Shown here: positions 1-7,683 of the stretch, piece after piece
Position numbering within the stretch: position 1 is the stretch's first letter
Layout of the letters: each line of letters begins with the position of its first letter
Assembly: GCA_002005505.1 (NCBI GenBank)
Contig: KV908362.1
Span: 567,202 to 584,701, forward strand
DNA from: Botryococcus braunii
Taxonomy: Eukaryota > Chlorophyta > Trebouxiophyceae
DNA length: 17,500 bases
Direction of reading: 5' to 3'
Notes under the pieces: generated by a model
What the model saw: only the letters and a program-made list of their open reading frames with translations
Database searches by the model: none
Told to the model about the DNA's origin: nothing
Program-made: the position numbers and the translations under genes

Positions 1-895
1 GGGCAACTCCGTAAGCTATTGTATCACCCTGCTTACGCAAGGATGACTCTCCCTTTGTTCCCTGGTTGTTTTGATGTAACAGGGATTTCATGTGGCCATT
101 CCCAGGCTACTAGTGAGGCGGCATGTTCAGGACCTTTGGACAAGTGGTTGTCCATGTCACTTCACACACTGTTTTAGTCGAAGTTGGAAAGGAAGCCACG
201 ATTAGGGATCTCTGCCAACGGTGTCCAGTTGGTTCCCCCAAAAGGAACGTATATTATCAAACTACCTGCTGGCAGACCAGGCCTCCAAAGTTTACCTTTG
301 ACAGAGAGAGTCCGCAAACCAGTAATATACGAAAAATCTAATGTCGCCCACCAGGACCTTAGCAGAGCGAGACGAAGGTTTTCAGGACTAATAGATGCTG
401 GATTGCTAGAAGGCATTGAGTTCATATCAGATTCTAAAGTTAGCGCCCCTCGCATCGTGATCACAAGGACTACCCATGCGATCAACGGGATTGACAGGAC
501 ATGTCTTGCTATCACAACAACAGCTTGCCAATACTTCATATGTAGAGAACAGATTTAAATAAAGCAGAATATTTGTCACATCTGAACTCTGAAATTTCCA
601 AACGCCGACCCACGGAGTCTGAAAGGTTGCTTCTGCACTATCGGACTTGAGGATGCCAACAGGGCATCGTACTAAAGACCAGATCAGCACAAGTGGAGGT
701 TTGCTAAAAATATTACGCTGCTTTCGATTCATTGACCTTTGACCGGTGTGTGACTCATGGCGAGCTAGGCGATTTTGATCGTCAGAAGCAGGGTTGTTGA
801 TTCTAGTAGCCTACCGCTATGGAGTCCGGCCAACCACGTGACCTGAACAGCGCTTCTCACGCGAGTTTGTCGACAAACGAAATCACCTTTGCCCG
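1..895. other. Left flank, no confident gene
   Basis: Apart from the weak remnant at 184-558, I recognise no gene, RNA or repeat here. Short open frames occur on both strands, but they overlap each other and show no family motifs. The region ends at the 8-bp target duplication of the hAT element that follows. Confidence 0.6.
184..558 (+). pseudogene. Possible reverse-transcriptase N-terminal remnant
   Basis: A 124-residue open frame with a faint resemblance to the start of retroelement RT domains. The segment around residues 60-105 reads as a helix ending in LIDAGLLEG, followed by SAPRIVITR and then IDRTCL. This is the order of the RT motif in which a leucine-rich helix and 'G-I' precede 's-P-vvvvkK' and 'R-C-DY'. 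The lysine and the DY that should follow are absent, and the frame ends shortly afterwards, so any such element is broken. Nothing upstream or downstream supports a full pol. It may be a chance open frame. Confidence 0.2.
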
Positions 896-903
896 TTGGG
901 GAC
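896..903. repeat. hAT target-site duplication, left copy
   Basis: TTGGGGAC lies immediately before the CAGGG terminus and is repeated exactly at 3205-3212 after the other end. Eight bases is the standard target duplication length for the hAT superfamily. Confidence 0.92.
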
Positions 904-919
904 CAGGGTTTTATTTTTT
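904..919 (+). repeat. hAT terminal inverted repeat, left
   Basis: The terminus reads CAGGGTTTTATTTTTT. It matches the inward-read right terminus (3189-3204) at 15 of 16 bases. CAGGG is a common hAT terminal sequence. Confidence 0.88.
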
Positions 920-1140
920 GGCCGTTGGCAGCCAACTTGGCCGCAGGGTGGCAAATTTTGGCGGAATTGGCCGCAAAGCACGGCAGTTGGACGTACCCGG
1001 CCGGCAATTTTGACCGCAAACGTTTTTGATCGAGGGTTTTCATCGGCCTTCGATGGCCGCAAGTGGTTTTCATGTTCGCGCCCTGCGTCGGACAGATGGC
1101 CGCACGGCCTTAGGGGTTTTCGCTCTTGTCCGGCCATTCG
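918..1140 (+). repeat. Left subterminal GGCCGCA repeats
   Basis: GGCCGCA occurs exactly at 939-945, 969-975, 1055-1061 and 1098-1104, with related GGCCG or CCGCAA forms at 920, 999 and 1013. Short repeated motifs just inside the ends are known transposase-binding sites in other hAT elements, so that role is inferred here. Overlapping open frames in this stretch are products of the repeat composition and are not called as genes. Confidence 0.65.
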
Positions 1141-1965
1141 AACCAAAATTGCCTTCGGCTAGATCGACGATCAGGGTCCTCGAGTCGAGGTCTTCGAGTC
1201 GGAGTTCGACTGCTCACTCATTCGTTGCGCGACTCCTCCACTTTGGTACCCATGGACACCACAAGTCTGAATCCGATGTGGATTACATCATGTCACATGA
1301 TTCATTTGTTACGAATCTTGCAATACAGTACGTCGACCTGGGCGACTCGCCCACTGCAATAGGCGGGTTTCTGTTGCCGATTCAAAATTGCCAGCACTTG
1401 CGGAGTCCGCACTGCGGCTAGACATACTTAACCTCATCTAGAGCCCTTATTTATTGTTTCAGCAGGGGAGGCTAGGAGCTCCAACGTGAATAACATTGAA
1501 TAAGCACGTATTGAGATGACGTTGAAACAAACAACAACCTTTGGACTGCCTGCAGGAGGCCAGGAAACTCAGCATATGATCCAGAGAGAGTACATCACCA
1601 ACGGCGGCGGATTTGCGAGCACCTTGTGGATATCATTCACAAATGTCCAGGAAAACATGTTAGAGAGTCAACAAACTAATGGAAAATCTCCTTTGTTTTG
1701 GAACAATGACGGCACATTGAAGTATGCTGCGGGCGTACACATTGATCATGAACTTTAGCTGCATATAACGTTAACTTCCATGCGAGGACGTGCTAAGCTT
1801 ACTTCAGTGACTGAGGAGCCTGTGGATGAACAAGGCTTCTTGGGTGAGTCCAGTATACTTGTATGCTGCGTTATGTTTGCCAATGCCAGTCTTCTGGTAC
1901 CACCGGTGTCATAAATATGACACCTTTGTAATGGCTTTAAAAGCAAATGGGATACAAGCATTCCA
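1141..1965 (+). other. hAT internal region without recognisable domain
   Basis: This part should hold the N-terminal and catalytic parts of a hAT transposase, but I cannot identify a BED zinc finger or the RNase H-like core in any frame. Plus-strand frames at 1026-1421 and 1516-1758 are open but carry no recognised motif. The sequence is either heavily mutated or largely replaced. Confidence 0.4.
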
Positions 1966-2250
1966 ATGGCACCTCTAAAGTTGTTAGCATGTTGCATTGC
2001 AGGAGTAGTAGAAGAAGTCAAAGCACAAGTGACTCTTGCGGCCAACCTAGCGTTGGACAAGATGCGTTTTCTTATAAAGCACGATAATGTAACGGATGCC
2101 TTTAGGGTATTGCAACTACCCTTTTGGATTGATCACAAGGACGACGATCAAGATGAACTCATGACTCAAGTGAAGGAAAAGGTCGAAGTTCTGAAGATGC
2201 ATTACGGAAGGCCAGCGTACCTAGCAAGTGGAGAGGAGGTTGCACCTTAG
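1966..2250 (+). pseudogene. Probable hAT transposase internal fragment
   Basis: This is a 94-residue plus-strand frame. Near its end, MHYGRP followed by GEEVAP resembles the segment that precedes the C-terminal domain in plant-type BED/hAT transposases, where a helix ends in 'hYG' and is followed by 'g-e-vpp'. Position and strand fit, since it lies upstream of the dimerisation domain at 2528. A stop follows at once and the next ~280 bases are not convincingly coding, so the reading frame is broken or an intron intervenes. The assignment rests on a short motif and on context. Confidence 0.4.
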
Positions 2251-2527
2251 GTTTCTTCTTCTGGCTTGGACCAAGAATTTGCCTTCTTCACTGGCAGGTA
2301 TCGCCGGTGGTTTTTGCCTTTCCAATCTTCTATTGCATGAGCATGTACAAATCGCTCATCATGTTGGCAATAACATTTTTCTGTATTATTTTCCTCTAAG
2401 GAGATCGTGTTTACATACATGCATGTGTGGATTGGAAAGCCGGCTATGCGTAAACGTATGAGAGCTTTGCCTCATTCACATTGCATATAATTTCATTAAG
2501 AAGCCACTTGGCTGGAACAACCTACTT

Positions 2528-2881
2528 ATGCTAAATAAGTATTTGTGCAGGATGAAGTCGGCGGCTCGCTGCGCTTTCTCAGTTGAACAAACAACCGAAG
2601 CTTTCTGGGAGAGGACATTTGTTAGCGCTGCCCATATTCACATGCCAAACTTTGCGCTGCTGGCAAGAATCATGATGAGCTTGCCGTCAACCAGCGTGGA
2701 GAACGAGAGAACTTTCAGCCTAATGAACCTGCTAAAGAGTGCACTTCGAAATAGAATGGAGCAAGAACTCCTGCAAAATCTTTGCCGCATTCAACGCAGC
2801 CATTACACACCTCAGACGTTTCCGTATGACAAGATGCACAAAGCTTGGATGAGTACTGAGCGAGACATGTACGACGTGTAG
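2528..2881 (+). pseudogene. hAT transposase C-terminal dimerisation domain
   Basis: This is a 117-residue frame whose residues ~38-110 form a clear hAT C-terminal dimerisation domain. It has the MPNFALLARI helix, a proline-serine turn (SLPSTSVENE), the ERTFS motif that corresponds to the family's ER-x-FS signature, the following LKSALRNRM segment, and a terminal helix ending near KAWM. In the family this region mediates transposase multimerisation and forms part of the active fold. The frame starts with ATG at 2528, but this is only a C-terminal piece of a normal 600-800 residue protein. The stop is at 2879-2881, about 320 bp before the right end of the element, which is a normal position. 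It could represent the last exon of a spliced gene, but with the upstream frames broken I treat it as a remnant. Confidence 0.82.
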
Positions 2882-3204
2882 GTGCGTATCCATGGACATC
2901 CATGTTGATGGATAGCTCTTCATTTAACAGTTTTGAGAGTATTATCAGTTGGTCAATAGGGCAAGGATCTCCAACACGGATTTTGAGCAGCAGACCGCTT
3001 GGACAGTCCAATTTGAAGTCAGGGAACATACAAGAGTTGTGGCCGTAGCTTAAGTGTGTGGCATGGCGGTCCGTCGGCCTGAGTGGCCGCACATTTTGTA
3101 AGCAATGGGAGGTGGCCGGCCATGATTTGCCGCAGGTCAAACGTGCAAGACCCCCTTCATCGGCCACTGGGCCGCAAGGCAAAAACTAAAAAAAAAAAAC
3201 CCTG
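2882..3204. repeat. hAT right subterminal region and right inverted repeat
   Basis: This non-coding end of the hAT element carries GGCCGCA at 3085-3091 and 3170-3176, with related GGCC motifs at 3075, 3115 and 3162. It finishes in a run of twelve A and ACCCTG, which is the right terminal inverted repeat (3189-3204). The GGCCGCA copies here are on the same strand as those at the left end, so they are direct rather than inverted relative to each other. Confidence 0.75.
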
Positions 3205-3212
3205 TTGGGGAC
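3205..3212. repeat. hAT target-site duplication, right copy
   Basis: TTGGGGAC directly follows the CCCTG end and matches 896-903 exactly. Confidence 0.92.
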
Positions 3213-3278
3213 ACAGGCTATCAGCCGCAGGTTGCCGAGCAGTCAGAACAATCTTTCTCCACCTGTCAGATGCAATGA

Positions 3279-3358
3279 ATTATTGGCAACTGGGGATCAA
3301 TTGCCCGTCTGCTTTCTGGGGTGCAGAGAGAGGGGGGGGGGGGATTATTGGCAACTGG
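3279..3358. repeat. 15-bp direct repeat flanking a G-rich spacer
   Basis: ATTATTGGCAACTGG occurs at 3279-3293 and again at 3344-3358. Between them is a 50-bp spacer ending in a run of twelve G (3332-3343). The second copy lies just before the (AG)n tract. It could be a small duplication or a target duplication around a short insertion. There is not enough sequence to decide. Confidence 0.6.
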
Positions 3359-3365
3359 AGGTCAT

Positions 3366-3745
<380 letters not shown>

Positions 3746-5309
3746 TTTATCTCAATAAACACTAATGATCAGCACTTATGGCTGAGAAAACCTCAGCCGT
3801 CAGAGAACGGAGTCTTACCAGCTGCCGCATGCGCCGCCGATGGTGTGCTTTCAGGAAAGCAGAAACAATAAACAGACAGGTGAGTCAAATGTATGAGGCA
3901 AAGAAAAACTTCAAACACCAGATTGACTGCCTGTCTCTCCGTTCCTTGGCCTTCCTATGCTCAGATCAACGCGTGACAATTGCGCTGTCGAGCAGTACGT
4001 CTAGCCCTTTGTCTTGAACTCCAGTCTAACGTACTGGTCCAGAACAGAAGGCTCTGGACCCTAACCCCAACATGTGATTACATGTTACATTTATGGATGA
4101 TTAACTGCATACCTTATAGCCACTGATTGATATGAACTCCTCCAAGCCATGACTACCAACTCCATATACATTAAGAGGGTATCCGCATTGGCGCTCGGCT
4201 TGCCGCGCTCCAGGTACGGGAAAAGAGCACGAGTAGCAATCTCAGCGTGCTCGGAATTGAGCGAGCGACAATGGGGACACTCTCTAATACTCGTTCCTTC
4301 CTTCCTTCCTTCCTTTCTTCCTTCCTTCCTTCCTTCTAATACTCGTGGACTCAATGTACTTGGCTGCTGTTCAAGGAAGTTTCACCTTGAGTTAACTTCC
4401 GATTAACCCATACCCAATTATTCAAGATTACTGTCTCAGTTAACATGAGACGATGAACCACAAAATCCAACAGTTACCTCAGACAGATTTACAGACCGGC
4501 GCCGGCCGGTCCGTTATCCCTACATCCTTAAAGGATACCTACATTTCTATTTAGAAGAAAGAGTGAAGCTTATCCTAACCGCACACCATAAATTGTGCAT
4601 GCGGGAAAACTACAATAGGAGGAAATCAAACCCCCACAACCCTCTCACCCAACCAGAAAGAGTCTCTAAAGTTCAGAGTTCCTACTTATTAAGAGAATTC
4701 AACCATTGATTCCAGAAATAGCCTATGGAACTGTGCTTCATTTGAACAACATGAGGCAGAATGTGAACCTCCAAGGAACCTATGTCAAGGACTTTCATTG
4801 TCCATAGTTAAGCGCAGATCAACTCGAAGTAGTCCATGCCCAACCAACGGTTCAAGCACCGTCGAGATCAGCCACAACTGAAACATTTTCTTAAAGTATG
4901 GTCTAGTGGGTGATATCTGACCACATTTGTTCCGTAGCCGTCACGTCACTTCAGAAATGCACATTCTAAATGGAGCCCTCCATCCATAAATGTGGATGGC
5001 GTACCCAGGATCCACGACGAACTGAAACACTGACGGTTACGAAAACAAATACCAGACTCCTGGGCGGACTACTGCACGGTTTGCTCACAGAGGATGCTCT
5101 AATTGTAAGGGGGCCAGGCCGGGGCCCTCCTCTACACGTTACACCATGCTCACACAAACTGCACATTGAAAGCTTTCGCATGAATTCCCGACAGCATCCA
5201 ACGTCGTTTGGCTTTCCTACATAGGTTCAACCTGACTGCCCCTACTAATTAGAGAAACCTCAGGGACATCAGTTTCACGAATCAGCCGCAGGAAACAGTA
5301 CCCCCTTCA
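3746..5309. other. Non-coding DNA between hAT and element A
   Basis: No gene is recognised. Small open frames (for example 3778-4017 + and 4970-5224 +) have no family features. The stretch contains a TTCC microsatellite at 4295-4334 and several short perfect hairpins: GTCTCA/TGAGAC at 4434-4452, GACCGGC/GCCGGTC at 4494-4511, and CCATCCA/TGGATGG at 4980-4999. Its composition resembles the non-coding parts of the LTR elements to the right, so an old LTR-element fragment is possible but not shown. Confidence 0.5.
4283..4346. repeat. (TTCC)n tract between 12-bp direct repeats
   Basis: TCTAATACTCGT at 4283-4294 and 4335-4346 flanks a 40-bp tract of TTCC units with one TTTC variant. The exact duplication of unique sequence on both sides suggests that the tract and its flank arose by duplication rather than simple slippage. 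Confidence 0.85.
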
Positions 5310-5314
5310 GCTAC
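5310..5314. repeat. Element A target-site duplication, left copy
   Basis: GCTAC precedes the LTR that begins TGTAGC and is repeated at 15246-15250 after the other LTR. Five bases is typical of Ty3/gypsy integrases. The target happens to resemble the LTR terminus GCTACA, which is worth remembering when setting the boundary. Confidence 0.88.
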
Positions 5315-5575
5315 TGTAGCGTTAACTAAGCGGAAGAGGTTTTTATGAGACAGTGAGACGTTCGTGGTGTGCAACGAAAGAGTGTTACATGATTGATTCG
5401 CAAGCGTACTCTTAAACCCAGGGTGGATTGAATTATACTGTACTGCCACAGACGCGTAGTCGGGCAACCGAGCGAACTACTTGAGCGAGGTTGTACTGCG
5501 AATCCAGATCACATGGCAAGTCAAAGAGCAATGCCAAGGACCATACTAGAGCATTATACCCTAGGAAATGCTACA
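5315..5575 (-). repeat. Element A 3' LTR
   Basis: This 261-bp sequence is identical, by eye, to 14985-15245. It starts TGTAGC and ends GCTACA, giving 6-bp inverted termini. It is short for a chromovirus LTR. On the sense (minus) strand a TATAAT lies about 16 bases from the LTR start and another TATAAT lies mid-LTR. Either could be a TATA element, but this is only suggestive. Confidence 0.95.
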
Positions 5576-5590
5576 TGCCCTCCCCCTTGG
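5576..5590 (-). promoter_or_regulatory. Element A polypurine tract
   Basis: Read on the minus strand, CCAAGGGGGAGGGCA directly abuts the 3' LTR. This is the expected position of the RNase H-resistant primer for plus-strand DNA synthesis, and it fixes the element's orientation. Confidence 0.85.
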
Positions 5591-6333
5591 CATAAGCTAT
5601 GAGATGTTGTTTATGGCAATGGGGCCACAAACGTAAGACAGGGGCATCACGAACCCTGCTTACTGTAACTATAGACAATCACACCTCCTATAGTTACGAA
5701 ACAACGCAAGTCAGAGGATGAAGTCCACAAAGCAAGTTAGCACGACACAGACGAGGGACTCATCTGCTCAATGCTCGAATACCTTAACATTCTAAGGACT
5801 ATCGTCTGCAAGGCGGATCCTCTAACTTAGGGGACGAACTCTCTAGACAGCACTCACACCAGTGATGAAACAATTAGGTTGAGTCATTAGACTAGCACTT
5901 GTCCAAACCTTAGGTCCAGTTACCCTGCACTGCAGTGTAACCTTCGCTTGAGGTGGCTTTCCAATTAAAGGCATAAGGCATATCGTCTAGAGCAGCAAGC
6001 TATACACAACCAACTGCCACATAGTGTATCTCATGGGTAAGATACCAAAGCAAGTTATTCATGCACGGAACTACAATTTGCAGCTACACTGCCACAGCAA
6101 GTGCATCACAAAATGGAGCCGTGGGTCAAGGAAACATAACCCATGCAAAACATATAACCAAGAGACATGCATGCAAGTCCCAATTCACGAATCCCCCTCC
6201 CAGACCCTTCCACCCTCCCTCCCTCCCAGATCAAAGCTGGCTGGTGTTGAAGCTCCAAGGGTCATCAGCCGCAAGTGGCTGGAAAAGTCTCAAGCCGCAA
6301 ATGGCTTAATCAAGGGATGCCCGCAAGTGGGAC
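5591..6333 (-). other. Element A 3' non-coding region
   Basis: About 740 bp lie between the integrase stop and the PPT. No domain is recognised, and the small open frames here are on the opposite strand. It includes a strong hairpin at 5665-5697 and a near-palindromic 23-mer around CACTGCAGTG at 5918-5940. A 3' spacer of this kind is common in chromoviruses. Confidence 0.7.
5665..5697. other. 10-bp-stem hairpin in element A 3' region
   Basis: GTAACTATAG (5665-5674) and CTATAGTTAC (5688-5697) are perfect reverse complements around a 13-base loop. Its function is unknown. It lies within ~90 bases of the PPT. Confidence 0.8.
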
Positions 6334-7683
6334 TTAAGAAAGGACTGGGGCAGCTGCCACGTCATCAGCTAGATGGCGAACATGGGCAAGAGGCTCCCAA
6401 GTATTCTCAGTCTCATCGTAGCCTTTCCATTTGACTAAGTAGCGCCAAGACTTTCCAACTTTCTTCTTAGCTATGATGGCCTCCACTTCATAAACGCCGC
6501 CACGCTTGTCTGCATACAAAGGAGGTGGTGAAGTAACAGTAACTGGTACAGATGAAGACACATAAGGCTTCAGCTGGGAAACATGAAACACAGGATGAAT
6601 ATTTACAGTCTCAGGCAAGACGAGTCTAAAAGCTCGAGAACCAACTGCTGCAGCAATAGTAAAGGGCCCAAAATACTTAGCTGATAACTTTGACGAGAGC
6701 CCAGGTGAAAGCTGGTTTTTCCTTGCAGCCAACAACACCTGGTCCCCCACCTTAAAAGGGTGGTCTCGTCTCTTTCTATCTGCATAAGACTTCTGCCGTT
6801 GCTGTGCAGAGGCAAGGTTAGACTTGGCACTTTTCAAGGCAGTCTGCAGCCCCTCAACCCATTCAGAAACAGCAGGATTTGCAGAACGTGAAGGAACAGC
6901 AGAAGACAAGGGAGTAAGGGGATAGCGCCCGTGATTCAGGAAGAAGGGTGTCTGCAGTGTGGAAGCCTGGAGAGAGTTATTGTAAGCAAACTCCACCATG
7001 CTCAAATACTTGCACCAGTCATCCTGCCTGGGACCCACAAACCCTCTTAGCATGTCTTCCATGGTCCTGTTCATTCTCTCAGTCTGCCCATCCGTCGGAG
7101 GGTGGTAAGCAGTAGACATAGCAATCTCAGTACCCAATATTTTCACAAAGGCCTTCCAAAAATGGCTAGTGAACCTTGGATCTCTATCACTCACAATGGA
7201 GGTAGGCATTCCAAATCTCACAAAGACCCTGTCAACAAACAGTTGTGCAAGTTGAGGTGCAGTGATGGTTTTAGTGCATGCAGCCAAGACACACAACTTA
7301 GAAAACCTATCCACAAATACCACAATAGAGTCAAACCCACAGCAGACAGGTAAATCAGTCACTAAATCAAGGGAAACGCTCTGCCAAGGTCCATATGGAA
7401 TGGGCAGTGGCTGAAGTAGACCATAAGGTACGGCTCCAGTCCCCTTAGTGCGCTGGCAGGTGTCACAAGACCTGCAAAAGTCCCTGACTGATGAGCTGAG
7501 ACGTGGCCACCAAAATTCCCTGCACACTAATTCATACATCTTGTTAATCCCAAGATGGCCAGAAAAGGGGGTGGCATGACACTCTTTCACTACCTTCTCT
7601 CGCAATGCATCAGGGACATACACTCTACCTGACTGCACCGAATAAGGTACAGTGTCTCTCATCACCAAAACACCTTCTTCCAC
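6334..7683 (-). CDS. Element A integrase with C-terminal chromodomain
   Basis: This frame encodes the integrase of the chromovirus, which inserts the cDNA into chromatin. Numbered from the GTG codon at 7683 (not a true start), the N-terminal HHCC zinc-binding residues are H36, H43, C73 and C76. The catalytic triad is D106, D166 and E202, with the standard 35-residue gap between the last two. A GPF/GPY module lies at 339-341 followed by the IHPVFHVSQLKPY segment. A chromodomain spans about 397-440 (VYEVEAII, YLVKWKGY, NTWEP). In the family the chromodomain targets integration by binding modified histone tails. The frame remains open upstream of 7683 and overlaps the RNase H frame. It has no ATG of its own at a sensible place, so it would normally be part of one polyprotein, and it is offset by one base from the RT frame. 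All catalytic residues are present. Confidence 0.95.
   Translation of the reverse strand: MEEGVLVMRDTVPYSVQSGRVYVPDALREKVVKECHATPFSGHLGINKMYELVCREFWWPRLSSSVRDFCRSCDTCQRTKGTGAVPYGLLQPLPIPYGPWQSVSLDLVTDLPVCCGFDSIVVFVDRFSKLCVLAACTKTITAPQLAQLFVDRVFVRFGMPTSIVSDRDPRFTSHFWKAFVKILGTEIAMSTAYHPPTDGQTERMNRTMEDMLRGFVGPRQDDWCKYLSMVEFAYNNSLQASTLQTPFFLNHGRYPLTPLSSAVPSRSANPAVSEWVEGLQTALKSAKSNLASAQQRQKSYADRKRRDHPFKVGDQVLLAARKNQLSPGLSSKLSAKYFGPFTIAAAVGSRAFRLVLPETVNIHPVFHVSQLKPYVSSSVPVTVTSPPPLYADKRGGVYEVEAIIAKKKVGKSWRYLVKWKGYDETENTWEPLAHVRHLADDVAAAPVLS

Larger units (their letters stand above)
904..3204 (+). mobile_element. hAT-superfamily DNA transposon, degraded, complete ends
   Basis: This is a 2301-bp element whose ends and coding remnant both indicate hAT. 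Both termini begin CAGGGTTTT when read inwards, and 15 of the first 16 terminal bases match. The element is flanked by a perfect 8-bp duplication. Inside, on the plus strand, is a hAT C-terminal dimerisation domain at 2528-2881. GGCCGCA motifs cluster next to both ends, as expected for subterminal transposase-binding repeats. Autonomous hATs usually encode about 600-800 residues in one frame or a few exons. Here only the last ~100 residues are clearly readable and upstream frames are interrupted, so this copy is probably not able to move itself. The intact ends mean it could still be mobilised in trans. The perfect target duplication argues for a fairly recent insertion. Confidence 0.9.

Noticed and set aside
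883..1162. Overlapping open frames on both strands at the left end of the hAT element
   Set aside because: They coincide with the GC-rich subterminal repeats and lack motifs. They are treated as repeat-derived.
5281..6310. CAGCCGCAGG/CAGCCGCAAG motifs resembling the hAT subterminal repeat
   Set aside because: They are isolated short matches without hAT termini or target duplications nearby and are probably coincidence.
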